A stretch of DNA of 64,000 nucleotides from [Clostridium] innocuum (GTDB lineage: Bacteria; Bacillota_I; Bacilli_A; Erysipelotrichales; Erysipelotrichaceae), in assembly GCA_012317185.1 (NCBI GenBank), contig CP048838.1, positions 2,356,001 through 2,420,000 of the forward strand, given 5' to 3'. A model generated the notes under the pieces. That model had not been told where the DNA came from. It ran no database searches and saw only the letters and a program-made list of their open reading frames with translations. The position numbers were made by a program, and so were the translations under genes. Below, one piece after another: positions 51,447-60,797 of the stretch (position 1 is the first letter of the stretch; each line of letters opens with the position of its first letter).

Positions 51447-53028
51447 AGTGAAAACGCTGAGCAGTAAACGCCGGCTTGCTCAGATTCTGGGAATTCTGAA
51501 AAAGCATCATATCACAAAGGGAGTTGATCCGGTTAAGTTTCGGGAAATTCTGGAAGATCTGGGTCCTACCTTCGTTAAAATCGGACAGATCATGGCAAGC
51601 CGGCAGGATATGTTCAGTGAACGCTATTGCAAGGAGCTTGTCAAGCTGCGGGATAATGTCGCACCTTTGCCCTTTGCAGATGTACAGCGCGTCATAGAGG
51701 AAGAATACGGCTGTCCCATGCAGGAGGTATTCTCCAGCTTTGAGCGTATACCGCTGGGTTCCGCTTCCATTGCGCAGGTGCATAAGGCCTCTTTGCTCGA
51801 TGGAAGAGAAATCGTTGTCAAGGTGCAGCGTCCTTACATCTATGAGATGATGGAACGGGATATTTCCTTGATTCGTAGAGCTGGAAAGCTGCTGCGTCTG
51901 AGTGAGGTGCTGGGGAGCGTCATCGATATCAATATCGTAATGGATGAATTCTGGTTTACTGCAAAGCAGGAAATGGATTTTCTGAATGAGGCGCGCTTTG
52001 CCATGGAATTTGCCCGGAATCATCAGTCTATCACCTATATCGGTGCGCCGCTGATTGAGCAGGCCTACACGACCAGCCGGGTGCTGGTCATGGAATACAT
52101 TGACGGCATTGTCATTGACGATCGCAAAACACTGGAGGAAGGCGGCTATGACCTTCGGGAAATTGCCTCCAAGCTGGCAGAGAACTACATCAAGCAGATC
52201 GTGGACGACGGCTTTTTCCACGCTGACCCGCATCCTGGAAATCTTCGCATACGGGATGGAAAGATCATCTGGATTGATTTTGGCATGATGGGAACCCTGC
52301 AGCGCAGCGACAAGGACCTTATGAAAAAGGCAGTGCAGGCCATTGGCAGCAATGATACCGAGCTGATGGTCGATGTCATCCTGACGCTGGGAGTTCACGA
52401 CGGCCGGATTGATTACACACTGTTTTATGATGATATGGAAATCTTCATGAAGAAATATATCCATATGGACCTGAATGAAATCAATCTGGGGGATGCGATT
52501 CAGGAGGTCTTTACCATTGCACACAAGCACCGTATATCCATGCCGAAAGGCATCAGCATGCTGGCAAGAGGACTTGTAACCATGGAAAGCACCATGACGC
52601 TGCTGGATCCGAAGACGAATATCATTCAGATAGCGGCAGCCCATGTCAGCGAGCATATATTCAAAAAGCTGGATGCCAAAAAGGAAGCGGTAAATGCGGG
52701 AAGAAAGCTCTATGAGGCCGGAAAGCGCACACTCGATATCCCCATACAGTTCAGTGAGCTCATGCGGATGATCACCAAGGGACGCATCAAGCTGAATCTG
52801 GAAATCATGGATTCCAGCGTACCCTTAAAAACCATCAATCACATGGTCAATAAGCTGGTTGTCGGAATCGTATCCTGCGGCCTGCTCATGGCAAGCTCCC
52901 TGATCTGCACAACCGACATGACGCCCAAGGTGCTCGGTATACCCGCCATTGGGTTTATCGGCTATATGACCGCCGTATTTTTGGGCATGTGGCTGCTGTA
53001 TACCGTGTTAAAGGACAAACGCCGGTAA
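51430..53028 (+). CDS. UbiB/AarF (ABC1) family atypical kinase-like protein
   Basis: A 532 aa protein. The ABC1 hallmarks are complete: KxGQ motif VKIGQIMASRQDM (about 49-61), the Ala-rich loop GSASIAQVHKA (about 110-120) replacing the P-loop, VKVQRP, FHADPHPGN (catalytic loop) and WIDFGMMG (metal-binding DFG). Two C-terminal helices (VVGIVSCGLLMASSLI and GFIGYMTAVFLGMWLL) anchor it in the membrane. In aerobes the family supports ubiquinone synthesis and lipid homeostasis; in an anaerobic Firmicute the substrate is unknown, with a lipid or isoprenoid role likely. Confidence 0.9.
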   Translation: MSNPNEVKTLSSKRRLAQILGILKKHHITKGVDPVKFREILEDLGPTFVKIGQIMASRQDMFSERYCKELVKLRDNVAPLPFADVQRVIEEEYGCPMQEVFSSFERIPLGSASIAQVHKASLLDGREIVVKVQRPYIYEMMERDISLIRRAGKLLRLSEVLGSVIDINIVMDEFWFTAKQEMDFLNEARFAMEFARNHQSITYIGAPLIEQAYTTSRVLVMEYIDGIVIDDRKTLEEGGYDLREIASKLAENYIKQIVDDGFFHADPHPGNLRIRDGKIIWIDFGMMGTLQRSDKDLMKKAVQAIGSNDTELMVDVILTLGVHDGRIDYTLFYDDMEIFMKKYIHMDLNEINLGDAIQEVFTIAHKHRISMPKGISMLARGLVTMESTMTLLDPKTNIIQIAAAHVSEHIFKKLDAKKEAVNAGRKLYEAGKRTLDIPIQFSELMRMITKGRIKLNLEIMDSSVPLKTINHMVNKLVVGIVSCGLLMASSLICTTDMTPKVLGIPAIGFIGYMTAVFLGMWLLYTVLKDKRR

Positions 53029-53078
53029 GCATAAAAAAGCTGTACAGGAATCGGATTTTACACAATCGTGAATACATA

Positions 53079-53135
53079 AAAAAAGAGAATTCCACACTAT
53101 TGTATATTATCAATAGCATTCGAATTCTCTTTTTT
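53079..53135. terminator. Bidirectional terminator after the UbiB-like gene
   Basis: Perfect 14-bp arms AAAAAAGAGAATTC (53079-53092) and GAATTCTCTTTTTT (53122-53135), with an inner CTATTG/CAATAG helix. Confidence 0.75.
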
Positions 53136-53199
53136 GCAAGCACCCCAAAGTAAGAAAGAACACAGGAATTGTGACAGACTTTACTTTGATAGTATGCGA

Positions 53200-53224
53200 C
53201 AGCTTATCGCCAAAGCTGTTTTTC
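53200..53224 (+). terminator. Hairpin with T tail between the convergent genes
   Basis: Plus-strand stem ACAGCTT / AAGCTGT followed by TTTT. It is a second, weaker stop signal in front of the sirtuin gene. Confidence 0.4.
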
Positions 53225-53237
53225 AGATTTCCTTACT

Positions 53238-53963
53238 TTATACCAAAACTGCCTCTTTCATGACCTTTCCAATAGCGTCGTGAATAACCAGATCCGCTCT
53301 ATGATCCATCGCAGTCTCCTCTTTGTTAATCAATATCAGCTTTGATCCCCGAAAATATTGAAGCAGCCCGGCTGCCGGATACACCACAAGGGAGGTTCCT
53401 CCGACAATGAGCACATCTGCCTGTGAAAGGAAAAGGATCGCCTCCTCCATGACCTGCATATCCAGACTTTCTCCATACAATACAACCTCCGGCTTCAGGA
53501 TGCCGTTACAGCTCGGACACCGCGGCACCTGCTTCTTCTGCTTCAGCATTTCCTGCAGATCATACTCTGCACGGCAACGCTGGCAGCGATTGCGGTGTAT
53601 GCTGCCATGAAGCTCCAAAACCTTTTGATTGCCGGCCTTCTGATGCAGACCATCAATATTCTGCGTGATAACTGCCTTTAATTTTCCCATTTCCTCCAGC
53701 TTTGCTAACGCCAGATGCGCATCGTTTGGCTGTGCCCGCTCATAGACCATTTCATGGAAATAAAAATCATAAAACTGCTCGGGATGTTCATGAAAGAACT
53801 CACTGCTGATCATCGTTTCTGCACGATACGGATAGGTCTTCTTACTGTAAATACCGCTCTGTGATCGAAAATCCGGAATATTACTTTCCGTACTGACACC
53901 CGCACCACCGAAAAAAACGATATTGTCACTCTGTGTCAGTATTTTTTTTAGTTCATCATACAT
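53238..53963 (-). CDS. cobB: NAD-dependent protein deacylase, sirtuin (SIR2 family)
   Basis: A 241 aa sirtuin (class U/III-like). NAD-binding GGAGVSTESNIPDFRS (19-34), TQNIDGLHQKAG (100-111), catalytic His119 in LELHGS, zinc cysteines C127/C130 and C149/C152, and VGGTSLVVYPAAGL are present. It removes acyl groups from lysines using NAD. ATG 53963 is chosen (AAAGGTG eight bases upstream); an in-frame GTG at 53972 would overlap sbcC by four bases. It is the last gene of the sbcD-sbcC-cobB unit. Confidence 0.93.
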   Translation of the reverse strand: MYDELKKILTQSDNIVFFGGAGVSTESNIPDFRSQSGIYSKKTYPYRAETMISSEFFHEHPEQFYDFYFHEMVYERAQPNDAHLALAKLEEMGKLKAVITQNIDGLHQKAGNQKVLELHGSIHRNRCQRCRAEYDLQEMLKQKKQVPRCPSCNGILKPEVVLYGESLDMQVMEEAILFLSQADVLIVGGTSLVVYPAAGLLQYFRGSKLILINKEETAMDHRADLVIHDAIGKVMKEAVLV

Positions 53964-53968
53964 ATGCT

Positions 53969-56900
53969 TCACACCTTTCTGATCTGTACATGACTGCCTT
54001 CTCTGCTCTTCTCCACCAGAATACCGGCCGGTATATTTTCCTTCAGCAATTCCACATGGGAAATAATGCCGACATAGCCGCGACTGCTGCTCATGATCTG
54101 CAATACAGCCAGTGCATCTGCTATGCTGTGCTCATCCAGCGTTCCAAAGCCCTCATCGATAAACATGGTGTCCAGCTGAATACCGCCGTTTCTTGCCTGT
54201 ACAACGGCGGATAATGCCAGTGACAGCGCAAGCGAAACCAGGAATTTCTCACCGCCGCTCAGGGAAACGACACTGCGGGTATTGCAGGTAAAGCTGTCAT
54301 ATATGGATAGTTCAAGACCATATTTTCGTGTTCTGCCACTCGCCTCATCACTGCGGAAAATCTGATAGCGTCCATTATGAACAAGCTTTAGCAGCTGATT
54401 TGCCTGCTGCGTAATACTGCCGAGCATGATTCCCAGTACATATCGTTCAATCCCCATACCGTTATCACCACGCATGGCTCTGACGAAATGAGCCAGCTCT
54501 ACAAATGCAGGCTCTTCAACATCCAGCTCCTTCTGAATTTGCGTGATGGAGGCCTGCACCTGTAAATACATCGTTTCATGTGTCGTAATATCCGCAAGCT
54601 TTAGTTGCAGCTGCTCCACCTCCTGCATCAGCTGCTCCTGCTGTGCCAGCAATGCCTCCAGATTCTGTTCTGCAATCGCAGCACAGCGCTGTTGAAGATC
54701 CTGTATCCTTGTTTTCAGCTGTTCCTTTTTCAGCGCATATTCCTGCATCTGCTGTTCCCGCTTTTGCAGATCCTCTTGCTTTAGCCCCTGCATTTCCTCC
54801 TCCTGAATCCTGTTCTGTGCCACCGCCTGCCAAGATATTTCTGCAGCCTGCAGTGCCTGCTTTGCCTGCTGCTCTTCCTTTTGTGCATGCTCATGATCCC
54901 GCTGCTGCTGTGCCAGGTTGATTTCCAGCTGTCGAAGCCTTGTTTCCTGCTTTACCACCAGTGCGACTGTGAGGTCGAGCTCCTGCTGCAGCTGTTGCAA
55001 ACAGTCACTGAGCGTCTGCGGACTGCGCAGCTCACAGGGAATACTGTCCTGCAGTACTGTTCTCTGCTGATCGTTCAACAAAGCCTCCGTATGCAGCTCC
55101 TGCAGTTTTTGCTGCAGCTGCTGCAATGCGGCATCCTCCTCCTGCTGCTTCTGCTGTAATCGCTCCTGCTGCTGCAGAAGCTCATGAAGAAACAGGTTCA
55201 GCTGTTCAGCCTGCTGCTGTTTCTGCTGCAGTCTGGTAAATTCCGTCTGGGAAAACGGCTGCTGCAAAAGTGTCTGTATGGCTTTCTCATGCTCCTGCAT
55301 AGCAGTAAGTCTCATTTGTATGGATAATCGCACATGCTCCAGCTGCTGCTGTATTCCCTGCACTGCTTCCTTTTCCTGATCCAAACGTTCCTGCAGCTGC
55401 TTTAGCTGCACAACATCCTGATACGCCGCCTTCGTTTCAGCGAGTGCGGGATGCGTCGTACTTCCACATACAGGACAGGGCTCATGCTCCTTTAATAAAG
55501 CCGCAAGCTGTACCGCACTGTTGTTCAGATAGGTACGCATTGCTTCATCATAGGCCTGCTGCAGCGGTATCAGCTGCTCTTCCCGCAGCTTTATCTGCAG
55601 AATCAGCTCTTTTTCTTCGGCTTCCTCAGCCTTCAGCTTACCGGAATGCTGGATTCTTTGCTGCTCATGGTAATCTGCCTGCCTCCATACCGCAAAGTGC
55701 TGCGCAGCATGCTCTAGTCCATCCAGTGTCAGCTGAGCTGTCTCTATTTTCTGTCGAAGCTGCTCCTTGTTGCTGTTCAGCTCGCTGCAATGCTTTTGTT
55801 TCTGCTCCACCAGCTGCTGCTGTTTATCCTGCAATTCCCGCAGAGCATTCTCTTTAACAAGCAGCTGCTGCAGCTGTTGAACCAGCGGGCGCAGCTCCTG
55901 TGCTTCATGCAGCTTCTGACGCAGATTCTGCTCCTGCCCCTTATACTCCTGCAGCTGCGTTTGCCATAGCGGGGCTGCCTGCTTCTGCTGGTTTAGAAGC
56001 TCATGCTGCTTCGCCACAGCATGCAGGTTATCGACGCGCTGTTTCCATATATTGCGGCATTGCTGCAATGTATTCCATTCCGGCAGCACCTTTATCAGCT
56101 CCTTCTGTCTTTCCAGATAAACATAGAGCTGCTTCATGTCTTCTTCCTGCTGCAGCAATCGCTCCCAGTCCAGCTCTGCCTGCTGCAAAAGTGTCAGCTG
56201 TTCTTTTCTCAGTCGTTGCTGTGCTGCTTCCTGCTTGATTTGCTCCAGCAACTCCTGCTTCTGCTTTACCTCCTGTTCCAGTATTCTGCGCGTGCTTCCG
56301 GCATGCTTCAGCCATACTGTGATTTCTTCAGGACTCTGCATTTCTATTCCGCTCAGCAATGCCTCCCTGCGCTGCTTTTTCATATCCAGCTGTTCCCGCT
56401 TCTGCTTCATGGTATCGCTGAGAGCCTGATTGATTCCGGTCCAGCGCTCCATCTGGAACAGTGTTTTCAATATTTCCTGCTTTTCTTCACTTTTGCTTGT
56501 TAAGAGCTGCTCGAATTTCCCCTGCGGCAGGATCATAACCTGTACAAACTGCGCATAACTCAAACCCAGCAGCTCCACCGCCTTTTCCTCAACATTTTTC
56601 AGTTTCGGATTTTCAAAGAAAGGTACAAATTCCCCATCGACTATTTCTCCGGCATCAATCTGCATCTGAGGAGTCAGCTCTTGATTGCGTTTTTTACGCA
56701 TCGTAATCGTTCGCACAAACCGATAGGTTCGCTGATGAAGCTGAAATTGAAAATCAACGACGGTCGCATCCTGCACCTCGGCAAAACGGGAGCGCATACT
56801 ATACAGATCCTCCCGTTGAGAACCGCTGCTTTTCCCATACAGCGCATAGGTCATCGCATCCAGCAGCATCGTCTTTCCGCTTCCTGTCTCCCCCTGTATG

Positions 56901-56995
56901 AGAAACAGATGCTGTTCGTCAAATACATGAAAATTGATGCACTGCTGTTTTACATAAGGACCAAAGGCCTGCAGCTTCAATATTTCAGGTCGCAT
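53969..56995 (-). CDS. sbcC: Exonuclease SbcC (Rad50-like ATPase subunit)
   Basis: A 1008 aa SMC-like protein. ATG 56995 (MRPEILKLQAFGPYVKQQCI) is used, overlapping sbcD by 11 bases; the longer frame to 57055 lies inside sbcD. Walker A QGETGSGKT (34-42), Q-loop SYAQFVQVMILPQG, a very Gln-rich coiled coil with the zinc hook CPVC in the middle, signature VVSLSGGEKFLVSL and Walker B DTMFIDEGFGTLD are present. With SbcD it cleaves hairpins and palindromes and processes double-strand ends. Confidence 0.95.
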   Translation of the reverse strand: MRPEILKLQAFGPYVKQQCINFHVFDEQHLFLIQGETGSGKTMLLDAMTYALYGKSSGSQREDLYSMRSRFAEVQDATVVDFQFQLHQRTYRFVRTITMRKKRNQELTPQMQIDAGEIVDGEFVPFFENPKLKNVEEKAVELLGLSYAQFVQVMILPQGKFEQLLTSKSEEKQEILKTLFQMERWTGINQALSDTMKQKREQLDMKKQRREALLSGIEMQSPEEITVWLKHAGSTRRILEQEVKQKQELLEQIKQEAAQQRLRKEQLTLLQQAELDWERLLQQEEDMKQLYVYLERQKELIKVLPEWNTLQQCRNIWKQRVDNLHAVAKQHELLNQQKQAAPLWQTQLQEYKGQEQNLRQKLHEAQELRPLVQQLQQLLVKENALRELQDKQQQLVEQKQKHCSELNSNKEQLRQKIETAQLTLDGLEHAAQHFAVWRQADYHEQQRIQHSGKLKAEEAEEKELILQIKLREEQLIPLQQAYDEAMRTYLNNSAVQLAALLKEHEPCPVCGSTTHPALAETKAAYQDVVQLKQLQERLDQEKEAVQGIQQQLEHVRLSIQMRLTAMQEHEKAIQTLLQQPFSQTEFTRLQQKQQQAEQLNLFLHELLQQQERLQQKQQEEDAALQQLQQKLQELHTEALLNDQQRTVLQDSIPCELRSPQTLSDCLQQLQQELDLTVALVVKQETRLRQLEINLAQQQRDHEHAQKEEQQAKQALQAAEISWQAVAQNRIQEEEMQGLKQEDLQKREQQMQEYALKKEQLKTRIQDLQQRCAAIAEQNLEALLAQQEQLMQEVEQLQLKLADITTHETMYLQVQASITQIQKELDVEEPAFVELAHFVRAMRGDNGMGIERYVLGIMLGSITQQANQLLKLVHNGRYQIFRSDEASGRTRKYGLELSIYDSFTCNTRSVVSLSGGEKFLVSLALSLALSAVVQARNGGIQLDTMFIDEGFGTLDEHSIADALAVLQIMSSSRGYVGIISHVELLKENIPAGILVEKSREGSHVQIRKV

Positions 56996-58115
56996 ACATT
57001 TCCTCTTTCTCCAGCTTTTGCTGTGCCTGTAAAAACAGCTGCCTCGCTGCTTCACTCAGCTCTTCCCCATAATAATCCTGAAAGAACTGCTGTACAATAT
57101 CCAAATCGGATATCGTCTCCAAATCCTGTAATCGTATCGTGATATTCGTCTGTTCCTGCTCCATGCTTTTTCCACTCAGCTGCAGAAGATTCTCATAGCC
57201 CTGTCGAAAGTAATCCAGCATTTCATAGGATACCGGCAAATCCGTGACCTCAATTTTCACATAGGCATGATCCGGCACTGTATGCTTCAGCATTCTCTCC
57301 TTTAAATCCGCATAGCTTCCCTTGCATACCTGCAGTGGATGCAGAGGCTGAATATCCCGTTTTGTTACCGTATCCGTCTGACTGTCATAAATCAGCACAC
57401 CCTTGGGCTGATCAGCCTCCGAAAAGGAATACGGCAACGGTGAGCCACTGTACCAAACACGCCCACCGGCATGCTGACGGCGGTGCAGATGTCCCATGGC
57501 CACATAGGAAAACCCGTCAAATATAGCGGAGGGAACCAGCTCCGCTCCACCCACATTCGCAAATCGGTCACTCTCGCATACCTCGGCATTTGCCAGAAAG
57601 CCATGCGCCATGGCAATCGGCCGATATGCATGGTCTGCCGTAGAAAGAATATCCGTACAAATACAGCTGAAAGCCTCCGCCTGTGAATGCACGTCCTTTT
57701 GGTAGACCTTTCTTACCTGCTCCACATGGAAATACGGAATCGGGTATATCATACAGTCATCCACCCGGATTCCCTTCACCTTTTCCTTCAGACTTCCGAT
57801 GATATACAGCCCCATCCCCTCCAGCAGCCTTGACAGGGATGCCAGACGGGTTGCCGAATCATGATTGCCGGCAATTACAATCACCTTTTTTTTCAGCTCC
57901 ATACACAGCATATACATGATATCATCATATAATTCAATCGCCTCTTTACTGGCCAGGATCGTATCATACACATCTCCCGCCACCAGCACGGCATCGATGC
58001 TTTCTTCCTCGATAATCGCTTTCAGCTGCTGCTTAAACCAGCGCTGATCCTCCATCAGCGTCACCTTATATAAATCCATTCCCAAATGCCAGTCTGCCGT
58101 ATGTAATACTCTCAT
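56985..58115 (-). CDS. sbcD: Exonuclease SbcD (Mre11-like nuclease subunit)
   Basis: A 376 aa calcineurin-like phosphoesterase. Metal motifs TADWHLG (6-12), GDVYD (about 48-52), GNHDS (about 81-85), AHGF and GHLHR are complete. It starts MRVLHTADWHLGMDL and is the nuclease partner of SbcC. The 11-base overlap with sbcC ensures coupled synthesis. The upstream gene is separated by a terminator at 58135-58157. Confidence 0.95.
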   Translation of the reverse strand: MRVLHTADWHLGMDLYKVTLMEDQRWFKQQLKAIIEEESIDAVLVAGDVYDTILASKEAIELYDDIMYMLCMELKKKVIVIAGNHDSATRLASLSRLLEGMGLYIIGSLKEKVKGIRVDDCMIYPIPYFHVEQVRKVYQKDVHSQAEAFSCICTDILSTADHAYRPIAMAHGFLANAEVCESDRFANVGGAELVPSAIFDGFSYVAMGHLHRRQHAGGRVWYSGSPLPYSFSEADQPKGVLIYDSQTDTVTKRDIQPLHPLQVCKGSYADLKERMLKHTVPDHAYVKIEVTDLPVSYEMLDYFRQGYENLLQLSGKSMEQEQTNITIRLQDLETISDLDIVQQFFQDYYGEELSEAARQLFLQAQQKLEKEEMYAT

Positions 58116-58134
58116 TCCTGTCCTCCTTACCTGA

Positions 58135-58157
58135 AAACAGGGCAGATTTATCTGCCC
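58135..58157 (-). terminator. Terminator of the 58157 gene
   Basis: Minus-strand stem GGGCAGA / TCTGCCC with a TAAA loop followed by TGTTTT; it overlaps the stop codon. Confidence 0.7.
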
Positions 58158-58924
58158 TACTCCGTTGCCTGTTCCACTGCTTTTCCTTTTTCTGCCAGAA
58201 AATCCTTACTGTATTGTATATCCTTAAAGGACCAGCGGACATCAAACTGCTGATAGGTGACCACTGCCTCCGGCCAGTTGATCTGATAGGTCGTTTCCGC
58301 ATACACGCTGCCATCTCTGGTTTTGGTTTGTGTGCCGATATACTTAATTTCCCCGCTGACGATACTGGCATCGGTTATAAAGATGCTCGGCACATCGACA
58401 GGATGCACTTTATCATACTGATATTTCAGGGTTACCTCCGTGGCATTGCCAACCTGCCTTACGCTTTGCTCCATACTGATTACATAATTAACAAAAACCT
58501 TTGTCTTTTTTTCCACAGTCTTTCCATTTGATAAATTCAGAATCAGGCGAAGCACATTTTCTCCGGTTGCGTAATTGTATGCATCCTTTGAAATCTGATA
58601 GCTGCTGTAGTCCGATACATTGTCAACATACGTATTGTTGATGTACAATTCTACACTGTTGATTGTGGAAGAATGCTTTTCATAGCTCCAGGTGACATCG
58701 ATATATCGCAAATCCTTTCGATATTCTCCTTCAAACTGCGTGATTTCCGCTGTTGTCTTTGCAGGTGCAGGCTCCGGTGTTGTCACCACCGGCTTCACCG
58801 GTTCCTGCTGCGCTTGCGTATTTACAAAGATATAGACGGATAAGGCAATGATAATCAACAGTATGACAGTCAGCAAGAAAACAAAGAAGCCGTTCTTTTT
58901 CAGATATGTCTTAATGTTTTTCAT
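58157..58924 (-). CDS. Anchored extracytoplasmic protein of unknown function
   Basis: A 255 aa protein. Short basic N-terminus, one helix (about 13-35, FFVFLLTVILLIIIALSVYI), a Pro/Thr linker (about 40-58, QEPVKPVVTTPEPAPAKT) and a beta-rich domain (about 60-240) of two Ig-like halves (RKDLRYIDVTWSYEKHSSTI, AETTYQINWPEAVVTYQQFD). It looks like a signal-anchored wall-facing protein. No family recognised. It stands alone between sbcD and metQ, with its own terminator. Confidence 0.6.
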   Translation of the reverse strand: MKNIKTYLKKNGFFVFLLTVILLIIIALSVYIFVNTQAQQEPVKPVVTTPEPAPAKTTAEITQFEGEYRKDLRYIDVTWSYEKHSSTINSVELYINNTYVDNVSDYSSYQISKDAYNYATGENVLRLILNLSNGKTVEKKTKVFVNYVISMEQSVRQVGNATEVTLKYQYDKVHPVDVPSIFITDASIVSGEIKYIGTQTKTRDGSVYAETTYQINWPEAVVTYQQFDVRWSFKDIQYSKDFLAEKGKAVEQATE

Positions 58925-59059
58925 ATGCCCTCCTTATGTACTCTCTATTATACTGTTTTCCATAGTAGAAAGCCACTGATTTTTGTCATATTCATGGGAA
59001 ATCACATCATTTTACACAAAGAAAACACTTACAATTTCATTTCATCAGCAGGCAGAGAA

Positions 59060-59101
59060 AAGAAAAGATATAGAATACCGATAAAACCAGCATCTATATC
59101 T
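59060..59101 (-). terminator. Terminator of the metNIQ operon
   Basis: Minus-strand stem AGATATAGA / TCTATATCT with an 18-base loop and T-rich tail, nine bases past the metQ stop. Confidence 0.6.
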
Positions 59102-59109
59102 CTCTTCTT

Positions 59110-59946
59110 TTATTCGTTTACCGGTACCAGTGGTACAACGATCCCGTTATATTTCTCCTCGATAAACTTCTTTACATCTTCGGTATTCAGCACTGCAATC
59201 AAATCCTTGATTTTCTCATCATCCTTGTGAGCTGTCTGTACCGCAATGATATTGGCATAGGTCTGCGCAGCCTCACTATCCTTGGATTCCGTCACCAGCA
59301 CCTTGTCACTGATTTTTGCATTCAGGGCATTGTTTCCGTTAACAACTGCAAAATCAACATCCGGAAGACTTGTCGCACAGGTTTCTGCCTGCATTTCAAT
59401 AATTTCCACCTTTTTATTATATGCTTCGATATCCTGCTTCGTCGCATCGACACCCTTGCCCTCTTTCAGAGTAATAATTCCGTTATCTGCCAGCAGCTTC
59501 AACGCACGTCCGCCATTGGTAGGGTCATTCGGTACGGAAATTTTCTGTCCGTCAGCAACCTCCTTTAATGATGTATGATTGTTGGAATAGATACCCAGCG
59601 GCTCAAAGTGTACCGCAAACACGCTTGTGAGTTTGTCTGAGACATTAGCCTTTTTTGCCCAGTCGACCAAATACGGCTTATGCTGGAAGAAATTCGCATC
59701 CAGCTCATCATCGACCAGTGCCTGATTCGGTTTTACATAATCTGTGAATTCTTCGATTTCAACCTTGTAGCCCTTTTTTTCCAGTGCCGGCTTCACATGC
59801 TTCAGAATTTCCGCATGCGGTGTTACACTCGCACCGATGCGAATCGTCTTGTCCTCTTTTTCACTTTTGGCATCATCGCCCTTTGCACCGCAGCCTGCCA
59901 GCAGTGCAATCGTACATAATCCAACTGCCAATGTTTTTAATTTCAT
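59110..59946 (-). CDS. metQ: Methionine-binding lipoprotein MetQ (NlpA family)
   Basis: A 278 aa lipoprotein (lipobox LLAGC, Cys19). NlpA-family blocks IRIGASVTPHAEILKHVKPA, VKPNQALVDDELDANFFQHK (typical 'Q...ALxxGexDaNfFQH'), ISVPNDPTNGGRALKLLADN and FAVVNGNNALNA are present. It captures methionine (D or L) and delivers it to MetNI. It is the last gene of the operon. A strong intercistronic hairpin (60022-60069) precedes it and could stabilise its mRNA and raise its ratio. Confidence 0.94.
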   Translation of the reverse strand: MKLKTLAVGLCTIALLAGCGAKGDDAKSEKEDKTIRIGASVTPHAEILKHVKPALEKKGYKVEIEEFTDYVKPNQALVDDELDANFFQHKPYLVDWAKKANVSDKLTSVFAVHFEPLGIYSNNHTSLKEVADGQKISVPNDPTNGGRALKLLADNGIITLKEGKGVDATKQDIEAYNKKVEIIEMQAETCATSLPDVDFAVVNGNNALNAKISDKVLVTESKDSEAAQTYANIIAVQTAHKDDEKIKDLIAVLNTEDVKKFIEEKYNGIVVPLVPVNE

Positions 59947-60021
59947 GTTCTTTCCCTCATCTTTCTATATTGTTTTAATTTATGCGTTAGAGCCTGTGTA
60001 TCTGCATACACACATCTGGCT

Positions 60022-60069
60022 CCGGATTATTTCTGTCGAATCTGTGAGCCGCACATTCGACAGATCCGG
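60022..60069 (-). repeat. Intercistronic hairpin between metI and metQ
   Basis: Arms TCTGTCGAAT (60032-60041) and ATTCGACAGA (60055-60064), plus inner GTG/CAC and outer CCGGA/TCCGG. No T run follows on the minus strand, so it is more likely an mRNA stabiliser or processing site than a terminator. Confidence 0.6.
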
Positions 60070-60116
60070 CAATTCTGCTTCAGCATGTGCTTCACAAGTG
60101 TCCCTCCCTTACCACA

Positions 60117-60797
60117 TCAATGCGTGGTTTTACGAATCGCAAAATTTCCAATTCCCTGAATGAGTGAAGTGATCAGCAGCAGCACTGCAACACACACATA
60201 AATCACATCAAACTGGAAGGAATTATAGCCATAACGGATACAGAAGTCACCAAGTCCGCCGCCGCCAACGACTCCTACCATGGCGATATAGCCAATCAGC
60301 GTGATCAGCGTGATCGTTGTTGCACGGATAATGCCCGGTACACTTTCCTTCAGATATACGCGGAATATGATTTCCAGCGGAGAACAGCCCATTGCCTGAC
60401 TCGCTTCGATCAGTCCGTTATCCACTTCGGATAACGCGCTTTCAATCTGTCTGGCCACAAAGGGGATGGCACCGACTGCCAGTGGAAGCATGGCCCCCCG
60501 CAATCCGATGGTCGTTCCAACAATGGCACGGGTCATTGGCGCTATCAGAAAAATCAGTACGATAAAGGGGATGGCCCGGAAGAAATCAATCACCTTTCCA
60601 ATCAGGAAATAAAGAATTGCATTCTCCAGGATACCTTCCTTTTTGGTTACGACCATAATGACACCGAACAGGGTGCCGATCAACAAGGAAATCACTCCGA
60701 CGATTCCCAGCATGATGAAGGTTTCCAGAATTGCTGTCCAGAAATCCGGCAGCTTATCCATGATATTCGGTATGAATTGATTCAAAAGCTCTAGCAT
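60117..60797 (-). CDS. metI: Methionine ABC transporter permease MetI
   Basis: A 226 aa permease with five helices. It begins MLELLNQFIPNIMDKLPDFW; the EAA loop QAMGCSPLEIIFRVYLKESVP and the ETFIMLGIVGVISLLIGTLFG first helix are typical of MetI. It forms the homodimeric channel of the MetNIQ importer. Its start overlaps metN by seven bases. Confidence 0.94.
   Translation of the reverse strand: MLELLNQFIPNIMDKLPDFWTAILETFIMLGIVGVISLLIGTLFGVIMVVTKKEGILENAILYFLIGKVIDFFRAIPFIVLIFLIAPMTRAIVGTTIGLRGAMLPLAVGAIPFVARQIESALSEVDNGLIEASQAMGCSPLEIIFRVYLKESVPGIIRATTITLITLIGYIAMVGVVGGGGLGDFCIRYGYNSFQFDVIYVCVAVLLLITSLIQGIGNFAIRKTTH

Noticed and set aside
51367..52656. Minus-strand open frame (429 codons) opposite the UbiB-like gene
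   Set aside because: The opposite strand carries complete ABC1 motifs; the antisense frame reads as a His/Gln-rich shadow with no domain.
54600..55900. Repeated CTGCTG-type triplets suggesting a repeat array or CRISPR
   Set aside because: The period is irregular and follows codons of poly-Gln coiled coil; no spacers or direct repeats. No CRISPR array was seen anywhere in the window.
54576..56315. Ala/Gly-rich frames inside sbcC on both strands
   Set aside because: They arise from the CAG/CTG-rich coding of the SbcC Gln-rich coiled coil.
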